DNA of 20,030 bases. Source: JAJPXC01 sp964628905. GTDB lineage: Bacteria; Bacteroidota; Bacteroidia; Bacteroidales; Muribaculaceae. The notes beneath the pieces are model-generated. The model was not told the origin of the DNA, did not search any database, and saw only the letters and a list, made by a program, of their open reading frames with translations. The stretch is taken from the NCBI GenBank assembly GCA_964628905.1, contig CAZVNS010000030.1, positions 1-20,030 on the forward strand. The letters are read 5' to 3'. The translations under genes were made by a program, and so were the position numbers. Shown one piece after another: positions 14,088 to 20,030 of the stretch; position 1 is the stretch's first letter; every line of letters begins with the position of its first letter.

Positions 14088-15052
14088 GCCGACTAATCAC
14101 TATCATAATCCCGGTGCACAATGAGCAGGAGTCGATACCCGAGCTCTCACGCCGAATCGACACTGTAATTGGTGGTCTGCCGGCCTACGATTGGGAGGTG
14201 CTGATGGTCAACGACGGGAGTACCGACAACTCGCTGTTGCTGATGCGCCAGCTCCACAGTCGCGATCCGCGATACCGCTATGTGGACCTGTCGCGCAACT
14301 ATGGCAAGGAGATTGCCATGCTTGCCGGAATGGATGCTGCACGAGGCGACGCTGTGGTGCTTCTCGACGCCGACTTGCAGGATCCACCCGAACTCATACC
14401 CCAGATGTTGCAAGCCTGGGAGGAAGGCTATGACGACATCTATGCTCGTCGTCTCAACCGCGGCCGGGAGTCGCTGATGCGTCGCATGCTCTCAAAAGGG
14501 TACTACCGAATACTGTCGAAGCTTTCATCAACCCCTGTGCTACAGAATGTTGGGGACTTCCGTCTGCTCGACCGGCGATGTGTCGACGCACTGTGCTCAA
14601 TACGCGAGACGCAGCGCTACACCAAGGGGCTATATTCGTGGATAGGATTTAATAAGAAGGAGATAACTTTCGACCGTCATGACCGTGTGGCCGGACGTAG
14701 CAAGTGGCCTATGCGCCGTCTCTTCGGCCTTGCCATCGAAGGAATTACCTCGTCGTCGACCCGACCGCTGAAGTTAGCCTCGCTGTTGGGGTTCACAATA
14801 TCATTTCTGTCAGTGATTTACATACTGTGGATTGTGATCAAGACCTTGGTGTTTGGCGAAACCGTCCAGGGCTTCCCCACGCTGATGGTAACCATCCTGT
14901 TCTTGGGTGGTATTCAGCTGCTTACGATTGGTATTATCGGGGAATATGTGGGTAGGATTTTCAACGAAACCAAGCAGCGCCCTCCCTACTTCGTGCGCGA
15001 GGTTGACGGCGAAGTCACCAACCGTAAAACTCCTGACGGTAACACAAAGTGA
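14084..15052 (+). CDS. Polyprenyl-phosphate glycosyltransferase, GT2 family (GtrB/ArnC/DPM1-like)
   Basis: 322 residues. The N-terminal GT-A domain shows PVHNEQESI (10-18), VNDGSTDNS (42-50), the metal-binding DAD in LLDADLQDP (95-97), VGDFRLLDR (156-164) and SWIGF followed by the R-K-W region (GRSKWPMRRL). Two C-terminal membrane segments follow at about 232-254 and 264-288, then a basic cytosolic tail. This layout belongs to enzymes that move a sugar from a nucleotide donor to undecaprenyl phosphate on the cytosolic face of the inner membrane. The lipid-linked sugar is then used outside by membrane-embedded GT-C transferases. The two polytopic genes that follow at once are good candidates for that second step. 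Coupled to neighbours on both sides by 4-base and 1-base overlaps. Confidence 0.92.
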   Translation: MSRLITIIIPVHNEQESIPELSRRIDTVIGGLPAYDWEVLMVNDGSTDNSLLLMRQLHSRDPRYRYVDLSRNYGKEIAMLAGMDAARGDAVVLLDADLQDPPELIPQMLQAWEEGYDDIYARRLNRGRESLMRRMLSKGYYRILSKLSSTPVLQNVGDFRLLDRRCVDALCSIRETQRYTKGLYSWIGFNKKEITFDRHDRVAGRSKWPMRRLFGLAIEGITSSSTRPLKLASLLGFTISFLSVIYILWIVIKTLVFGETVQGFPTLMVTILFLGGIQLLTIGIIGEYVGRIFNETKQRPPYFVREVDGEVTNRKTPDGNTK

Positions 15053-16722
15053 TGGCAAATGTTAGCTTAAGGTTTAATCGTTGGGTTGTAGCGATATCGC
15101 TTGGTATCATAGCCGCCATGTTGTTGATTTTGAGCTATCAGCAGGTGCTGACATCCGACGACTTGCTCTATGGTTATCGACTCGACACAGCTGTGCATGA
15201 TCCCCAAAAATACATGTACGGAATGGATCACACGGCACTGCCAATCACATCGGTAGCCGATGTAATCCGCTCACAGGCATTCCATTACTGTAACTGGCAC
15301 GGACGCACGCTTGTGACGGCGATGGAGCAATTCTTCTCCGGGGTGTCGACCCCGCAAGTCTATTACCCGATCAACGTGTGCGTAGTGCTGTTGGTGATGT
15401 GGATGTTTGTGCGCTACGCCGTAGGTTGTATGCGGCAATGGTCGCTTTGGGCTTGGGCTTACACCATAATTTACTTCCTCCTCGGCACTCCCGGCGATGC
15501 CGACATCCTGACAAGTATCAATCTGTCGGCCAACTACTTATGGCCATCTGCGATGGCGCTGGGCGCGCTGCTGTTGTGGCGGCATTATCTCAATGTCAGC
15601 TGGGCTGGTCATGCTTGGCTCTCAGTGGGTTTGATGTTCACCGGGCTGATATGCGGCTGGAGCCATGAGGGGATATGTCTGCCGCTGTCGGGGATGTGGG
15701 TGATATATTACTTAGTTAATAGAGCTAAGTGGCGTACCTGCGGCTTCGCTGTGGTTGCAGGCTACTGGCTGGGTTCGCTGATACTCCTTGCGGCTCCGGG
15801 CAATCTGCTTAGGGGAGGCTCGCGGATGGAAGCCAATCATGATATGGTGCTGAGCATCATTGAGGCATTCAGGTCACTGATGTATTCCAATACGCTGTGG
15901 ATCATCGTACTGACATGTGTCGCACTCCTGATTTGGCGACGTAGGGAGTTGCGGGATTTTGCCAAGCGCAACCTGTATATTATCATAGCGGCATTGTTGG
16001 CTTTGGCGTTCGCCACAGCCTTTTATATCGAGCATCGCACCTTCTTCTTCTTCGATCTCTTAGGGGCCATATTGCTATTGCGGCTTGCGTTCGATATATT
16101 CGGCAAAAGTATCATTGCCGACAATCGCTGGTTGCCTATAGGGCTTATCGCAGCCACATTCGTGGTTTATAGTATATTCTCATATTATCAGATACTTACC
16201 TATCGCAACACGCAGTTGGCGATTGATCGCTATCTGGCATCGACCGACGGCATTGCGGCGATGCCCGACCCGGCCTATCCCCGATGGATGGAGCCCTTCA
16301 TCGCCCGCCCGCGATACGGCTTTGTGGAGGATGTGACAACCTTCATAGGCAAGGAGCGGCTGCCGCTGATGGTCGTTGTGTCTGATGAGGAATTGCAGGC
16401 CTTGGAGCAGGGAACACTCTTCACCGAGGCCAACCGCTTAGGCCGGTCAGACTTCTACGCCGTAGATACTGGGCGATACTTCTGGACCCGGGACTCGACG
16501 TTCAGATACGACTGCGACTATAGATATGTGTTGGCTCCGGCTTCACTCGACGACCAGGTGGATGGCTATCGCAAAATAGCCCGACTGCTCAACTTCCACA
16601 ATCGCCGGGAGGAATACCCGGTGATCTTAGGCTTTGAAAGTGTCGACACCCGATATGGCCGCTTTGTTGTCACTCAGGCCTTCCGTGAGCGCAAAGTTTT
16701 AGAAATTAACCCCGTAGAATAA
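15052..16722 (+). CDS. Polytopic membrane protein, DUF6056/GtrII-like (first of a tandem pair)
   Basis: 556 residues with about ten membrane segments in residues 10-390 and a soluble C-terminal domain of about 165 residues. After the first helix comes an acidic pair Asp36-Asp37 (LTSDDLLYG), as in GT-C glycosyltransferases where such residues form the extracytoplasmic active site. Further conserved blocks shared with the next gene are HGR at 83-85, TSINLSANYLWP (154-165), WSHEG (203-207) and GYWLGSLILLAAPGN (237-251). Probable role: transfer of a polyprenyl-phosphate-linked sugar to a surface glycan in the periplasm. ATG 15052 shares one base with the previous stop (TGATG); a GTG at 15049 would add one residue. 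The family name is from resemblance; the activity is inference. Confidence 0.83.
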   Translation: MANVSLRFNRWVVAISLGIIAAMLLILSYQQVLTSDDLLYGYRLDTAVHDPQKYMYGMDHTALPITSVADVIRSQAFHYCNWHGRTLVTAMEQFFSGVSTPQVYYPINVCVVLLVMWMFVRYAVGCMRQWSLWAWAYTIIYFLLGTPGDADILTSINLSANYLWPSAMALGALLLWRHYLNVSWAGHAWLSVGLMFTGLICGWSHEGICLPLSGMWVIYYLVNRAKWRTCGFAVVAGYWLGSLILLAAPGNLLRGGSRMEANHDMVLSIIEAFRSLMYSNTLWIIVLTCVALLIWRRRELRDFAKRNLYIIIAALLALAFATAFYIEHRTFFFFDLLGAILLLRLAFDIFGKSIIADNRWLPIGLIAATFVVYSIFSYYQILTYRNTQLAIDRYLASTDGIAAMPDPAYPRWMEPFIARPRYGFVEDVTTFIGKERLPLMVVVSDEELQALEQGTLFTEANRLGRSDFYAVDTGRYFWTRDSTFRYDCDYRYVLAPASLDDQVDGYRKIARLLNFHNRREEYPVILGFESVDTRYGRFVVTQAFRERKVLEINPVE

Positions 16723-16726
16723 TCCG

Positions 16727-18418
16727 ATGTTACGCAAGCCCCTCACCCCGTATACCGCCGTTATCGCAATGTTCGTGATCATGAGCGCCATATTGTTTTG
16801 GTGGTCATACAGCGACACATATTTCGCCGGCGATGAAACGCTGTTCAGTTATCAGCAGGGTAAAGGGGGGCAGTGGCTGTCGGATGAGAACCCAGTTTAT
16901 GCCGATTCCCTCAACCGAATATCATCGGTAGGTGATGTCTTCGTTTCGCAAGCCTATCACTGGCGGCACGGCCATGGGCGCAACCTGATCACGGCGGTCG
17001 AGCAAGTGTTCTCAGGTGCGTGGCCCACAGGCTTGTTTTATGTGATCAACACCTTGGTTTGGGTTTACAGCATCTGGCTCACGATATGGATTGGAGTCAA
17101 GGGGCGTTGGCGCGGGTCGCTGTGGATATGGCTGTTGGCGGTGGTGAGCTACTTCTTCCTCTTCCCCGGCGAAGGCGACCTGTTCACATCAATCAACTAC
17201 TCCACCAATTATCTGTGGCCTATAGCCATGACGCTGTCGGCCTATGCGCTGTGGCGGCGCTACGGGGATCTGCCTTTTGCCGGCAATCGCGGCAAGGGTG
17301 CAGCCCTTGCGTTTGTGATGCTGATACTCGCATGGAGTCACGAAGCGTGGTGTCTCCCCATGTCGGCCACCCTCATCGTGTGGTATCTGTGGATTGCTCG
17401 CTCGGGGCGTCGCACGCTGGGCTTCGCAATGAGCTGCGGCTACTGGGTCGGCTCGCTGATACTTCTCGCTTCCCCCGGCAACTACATGCGCACCTACAAC
17501 GAGATCCTTGGCCCGATGACCGAGGGCGTTTGGCCTAAGATTCAGGAAATGTGCTTCTCTGTGACATATTGCAATATATTCTGGGTACTTGTCCTGACGC
17601 TTGCCGTGTGGGGCCTGTGGCGACCCCGCCGGATATGGGACTTCATCGTAGCCACCCGCTTCTGGTGGATATTGGGTGTGATGAGCATGGCGTTTGTGAT
17701 GGTATTCCACACCACGGAGCGGTCGTTCACCGGCGTCGACATGGTGTCGCTTGTGCTGTTGCTGAAATTCATACCTTACAGTTTGAAAGCACGCGGCGAA
17801 ATCAACGTCAACCGCTGGCCGTGGCTCGCGGTGCTGCTGATGGCCGGAGCAGTGGCGCTGATGGGATATGTGGCTCGACTGCAACGTGCGATTACCGCCG
17901 CTGAAAAGGAGGGTATAGACTATTACATAGCCGACCCCGACGGACTTGCTGTGGTCGACTACCCTGACATACCGGCATGGGCCGAGCCTTGGGTGCGTTG
18001 CAAGCTCGACCGCCCCTTCCAGCGAGTGACTATCAATTGGGAGCTGTTCGATCTCAATAAGACCATGAAGGTGTTAAATGCTAAAGAATACCGCCTGCTG
18101 AGCCAACATCCCGAGGAACTCTTCAGCCCGGAAAACCGCATCGGTCAATCGCCGTTCTACACCGTCGACGGCGCCCTCTCGGCATGGTCCACCGACTCCA
18201 CCACATGTTACCAATTCTGGGCATGGGATATCGCGCCGGGTTCGTTCAACGACCCGGTCGGCCCCCTGCGTAAGCTCGGGCGAATATTCCTCAAGCCCAT
18301 CTACAGCAGCCAATCGCGCCCCAACTTCGTAGAGCCGGTGCGTGTCGACGGGCAAGATTATTACCGCATCGACAAGTACTCCGGACGCGGCTTGCTGGAC
18401 GCACACTTCGTTCGTTAA
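16727..18418 (+). CDS. Polytopic membrane protein, DUF6056/GtrII-like (second of a tandem pair)
   Basis: 563 residues, a paralogue of the preceding gene. Over the first ~210 residues the two align without a gap: acidic pair Asp36-Glu37 (FAGDETLFS), HGR at 83-85 in HGHGRNLITAVEQVFSG, TSINYSTNYLWP (154-165), WSHEA (203-207), then GYWVGSLILLASPGN. About ten membrane segments are followed by a soluble C-terminal domain of about 165 residues containing conserved aromatic positions (FYTVDGALSAWSTDST). It starts 4 bases after the previous stop, so it is co-transcribed. Likely a second GT-C-type transferase with a different acceptor or linkage. The gene is followed by an AT-rich gap with a hairpin terminator. 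Confidence 0.83.
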   Translation: MLRKPLTPYTAVIAMFVIMSAILFWWSYSDTYFAGDETLFSYQQGKGGQWLSDENPVYADSLNRISSVGDVFVSQAYHWRHGHGRNLITAVEQVFSGAWPTGLFYVINTLVWVYSIWLTIWIGVKGRWRGSLWIWLLAVVSYFFLFPGEGDLFTSINYSTNYLWPIAMTLSAYALWRRYGDLPFAGNRGKGAALAFVMLILAWSHEAWCLPMSATLIVWYLWIARSGRRTLGFAMSCGYWVGSLILLASPGNYMRTYNEILGPMTEGVWPKIQEMCFSVTYCNIFWVLVLTLAVWGLWRPRRIWDFIVATRFWWILGVMSMAFVMVFHTTERSFTGVDMVSLVLLLKFIPYSLKARGEINVNRWPWLAVLLMAGAVALMGYVARLQRAITAAEKEGIDYYIADPDGLAVVDYPDIPAWAEPWVRCKLDRPFQRVTINWELFDLNKTMKVLNAKEYRLLSQHPEELFSPENRIGQSPFYTVDGALSAWSTDSTTCYQFWAWDIAPGSFNDPVGPLRKLGRIFLKPIYSSQSRPNFVEPVRVDGQDYYRIDKYSGRGLLDAHFVR

Positions 18419-18536
18419 CAAATTTTAGTTATAAATTTTTAATTAAAAAATCGGTGTAAATTTTGTCATTTTGCTAAAAAAATGGCCAAAACCATTTAAT
18501 TATCCCAAAAAAATAAACAACGTGATAAAATTTGGC

Positions 18537-18572
18537 AAAAATATGTCGTAAAACATATTTTTTAATTTTTTT
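18537..18572 (+). terminator. Hairpin terminator after the second DUF6056-like gene
   Basis: AAAAATATGT (18537-18546) pairs exactly with ACATATTTTT (18553-18562) around the loop CGTAAA. The stem is followed by TAA and seven T (18566-18572). The stem is AT-rich and so weaker than usual, but its position 119 bases after the stop suits the end of the upstream operon. A run of A on the other side would let it act for the minus strand too. Confidence 0.55.
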
Positions 18573-18598
18573 GTAGCGAAAAATTATTACTATCTTTG
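18570..18598 (+). promoter_or_regulatory. Promoter of the orphan small transcript
   Basis: TTTG (18570-18573), a 17-base spacer and TATCTTTG (18591-18598), an exact TAnnTTTG -7 box. The spacer is two or three bases shorter than in the other promoters of this window, which lowers confidence in the -33 box but not in the -7 box. Start predicted near 18605. Confidence 0.6.
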
Positions 18599-18604
18599 TG
18601 CTGT

Positions 18605-18757
18605 GAAAGCGAAACAATCTTGTTAACCTAAAACAATAACCATTGAAAATCGCATCATAACTTTTTCATAATATACGTTTTAGACATATCAAATCAATAT
18701 TAAGTACTATGTGTGTAAGCTAAACAAGGTCGGCCGTGAGGTCGACCTTGTTTGTTC
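18605..18757 (+). ncRNA. Candidate small non-coding RNA of about 150 bases
   Basis: The stretch is bounded by a TAnnTTTG promoter and a strong hairpin terminator, and no gene follows on the same strand; the next gene is convergent. The only frames inside are a 7-codon GTG frame at the very 5' end and a 4-codon ATG frame just before the terminator. The body is A-rich and little structured by eye, as in Hfq-free Bacteroidetes regulatory RNAs that pair through open regions. The 5' and 3' ends do not pair, which argues against 6S RNA. No known RNA family was recognised. It could also be a leader left from a lost gene. Confidence 0.5.
18722..18755 (+). terminator. Strong rho-independent terminator with GUGA tetraloop
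   Basis: AAACAAGGTCG (18722-18732) pairs exactly with CGACCTTGTTT (18743-18753). G-T, C-G and C-G pairs extend it to a 14-bp stem closed by the tetraloop GTGA. The downstream T-rich tail is short (TTTGTT). It ends the orphan transcript and may also serve the convergent gene in reverse because of the AAA on its 5' side. Confidence 0.85.
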
Positions 18758-18783
18758 CCCAGCACTTATAAAAATTCGGTGTA

Positions 18784-20030
18784 TTATATCAAATGAGTTA
18801 CGTTGATTTTTTTGTACTTGCTGCCCATGCCGAGGGCGAAGGCCATTTGATCTTTGATGATGAGTTCGCCTTTTTGTAGGCCGGCAATGGCGGTGCGGAT
18901 CTCCTGGAGTTCGCCACCGCTTACTCCAAAGAGGTCTTTGATAACTTTATCGTCGATTGTCTGCTGCTTCATTATGAGCGGATATTGAGCATTGGCGTAG
19001 AAGTCGAAGCCGTTATTCTTGAAGTCGCTCATATTTTGAGTGGCAAGAATAATGCTCAATCCCTTGTTGCGACCCACAGCAATAAGATTGCGGAGTGGTC
19101 GGTTGTCGAAGCTCAACATATAGTGCGCCTCGTCGATGATTGAGAAGTGGCGTATCTGCACGACATCGTCGTTGACGGCTTGCTTGTCAAGCTGCTCATA
19201 GATGTTGTTGAGTTTCGACATCAGGAAGTAAACGATAGCCTTAGCTATCGGGCCATCTTTGGGATAGCCGTCCATCTTGACAATGAAGCTCTCACCCACA
19301 AGGTCAGCCTTATCTTCGGTGTCGAAGATATTGGCGCGGTCGAGCTGCTTGAGTATCGAGGAAATGGAGTCATCCTTTTCCGGGTCTTTCATGCGAGTTT
19401 GATACTCTTTAAGCAGGTCAGGGAACGTTATTGGTGCCCCATTGGTGTTCTTGTAGCATTCGACGATAGCCTCGCTGAGTCGGTTGCTCATATTAGAGCT
19501 TGTTGACATACGTACAAGCGACTCCAGAGCCGATGCCATCTCTGTTGAATAGAGATTGATTTCGTTGATTGGGTGACCGGTAAAGTCCTTGAACGGAGTG
19601 AAAGGCAGCGGAGCCTCAATCGGATTGAGAATTGCCGAACGGTCAACGTCAAAGAGCGACAGCCAGTGATTGTTCTGTATGTCGCTGAACTCACCTTTGT
19701 AGTCAAACAAAAGGAAGTTGACCGGGTAAGCACTCTCCGAGGATAGTGCTCTTATCTGTTGCATCAGCACGGCAAGAAGATTGGTCTTGCCCGAGCCTGT
19801 TGCACCCGCAATAATGATTTGCGAATTGGTGATAGCCCGACTGTTAATGTCGAGGTTGGCCGGCATATCTGCCTCGCCATAGTCACCAATAAGCAGATTG
19901 AGAGCCGGAATATCTTTTGCAAGCATAGCCTTGCCGCCGGTGGCGAAAAGGTAATTTGGGGCAGTAGCAAACTTACGTGGCGGGGTTACCCAAAAATGAC
20001 ACTCACACGATAGCAAATTGAAAGGGAATA
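18784..20030 (-). CDS. HerA/FtsK-superfamily P-loop ATPase, DptH-like, N-terminus outside the window
   Basis: At least 415 residues; the frame is open to the window edge, so the gene continues to the right and only its C-terminal part is seen. Counting from the TTG at 20016: Walker A GATGSGKTN (71-79), LLFDYKGEF (102-110), Walker B FSIIDEAH (291-298) and the sensor ILATQNMSDF (323-332). This order belongs to HerA-type DNA-translocating ATPases (DUF87), and the LFDYKG and ATQ contexts recall the C-terminal ATPase of DptH, the phosphorothioation-dependent restriction protein. Such ATPases work as ring motors in DNA repair, conjugation and many phage-defence systems. The gene is convergent to the small-RNA unit and the last in the window, so its partners would lie beyond base 20030. 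ATPase call firm; system unknown. Confidence 0.85.
   Translation of the reverse strand, partial: FPFNLLSCECHFWVTPPRKFATAPNYLFATGGKAMLAKDIPALNLLIGDYGEADMPANLDINSRAITNSQIIIAGATGSGKTNLLAVLMQQIRALSSESAYPVNFLLFDYKGEFSDIQNNHWLSLFDVDRSAILNPIEAPLPFTPFKDFTGHPINEINLYSTEMASALESLVRMSTSSNMSNRLSEAIVECYKNTNGAPITFPDLLKEYQTRMKDPEKDDSISSILKQLDRANIFDTEDKADLVGESFIVKMDGYPKDGPIAKAIVYFLMSKLNNIYEQLDKQAVNDDVVQIRHFSIIDEAHYMLSFDNRPLRNLIAVGRNKGLSIILATQNMSDFKNNGFDFYANAQYPLIMKQQTIDDKVIKDLFGVSGGELQEIRTAIAGLQKGELIIKDQMAFALGMGSKYKKINVTHLI

Larger units (their letters stand above)
18419..18783. other. AT-rich intergenic region with terminator and orphan transcript
   Basis: 363 bases without a protein gene, much richer in A and T than both sides. 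It holds a small hairpin (AAATGG/CCATTT at about 18479-18496), a 10-bp hairpin with T tract at 18537-18572, a promoter at 18570-18598 and a strong terminator hairpin at 18722-18755, which together delimit a short plus-strand transcript. No open frame longer than a few codons lies in the transcript. Confidence 0.8.

Noticed and set aside
18710..18724. Leader peptide of four codons before the terminator
   Set aside because: Too short to be meaningful, with no downstream gene to attenuate on this strand.
18605..18757. 6S RNA or tmRNA
   Set aside because: The two ends do not pair to form the long 6S stem, and no tRNA-Ala-like part or tag frame is present.

Overview
The window looks like a chromosomal segment of a Bacteroidales bacterium, probably of the Muribaculaceae type; the family is inferred from protein resemblance and not proven. 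Supporting signs seen directly are four promoters of the Bacteroidetes form (TTG-like box, about 17-20 bases, TAnnTTTG), almost no Shine-Dalgarno sites, a lipoprotein with an acidic run straight after the lipid cysteine (Bacteroidetes surface-export pattern), and Bacteroidetes-restricted families (DUF4494, DUF6249, an OmpA/TPR lipoprotein). Most of the segment is housekeeping DNA in compact operons.

Left part (1-3250): a flippase-like membrane protein, kdsB (CMP-Kdo synthesis for lipopolysaccharide) and a non-catalytic M16 peptidase homologue lie on the plus strand with 8-base overlaps, behind a clear promoter. A tRNA-His gene with its own promoter and terminator follows. Next (3300-4380) come a small HsdR N-terminal-like PD-(D/E)xK protein and a surface lipoprotein, whose 3' end overlaps a convergent minus-strand operon of DUF6249 membrane protein, ECF sigma factor and a two-helix membrane protein (4343-5643).

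Middle (5817-11417, all minus strand): tatA-tatC, then a promoter and a four-gene run of OmpA/TPR lipoprotein, DUF4494 protein, YggS-type PLP-binding protein and an MFS sugar transporter, closed by a strong terminator.

Right part (11536-18418, plus strand): a divergent promoter drives a degenerate threonine-synthase-like gene, a small uncharacterised protein, an acyltransferase that has lost its catalytic middle by an apparent in-frame deletion, a NIT2/YafV-type omega-amidase, a polyprenyl-phosphate GT2 glycosyltransferase and two tandem, colinear polytopic membrane proteins. The last three genes look like a GtrB/GtrII-type envelope glycan-modifying cassette. A 363-base AT-rich gap then holds a hairpin terminator, a promoter and a short orphan transcript ending in a 14-bp GUGA-capped terminator: a candidate small RNA. 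The right edge carries the C-terminal part of a HerA/DptH-like P-loop ATPase, possibly the tip of a defence or mobile region outside the window.

The most unusual points are a family of 9-base tandem repeats (core CTTAAA) at three gene borders, one of which has become the C-terminus of a protein; the abridged acyltransferase and threonine-synthase-like genes; the duplicated membrane glycosyltransferase-like pair; and the orphan small RNA. I see no IS element, CRISPR array or complete defence system inside the window.
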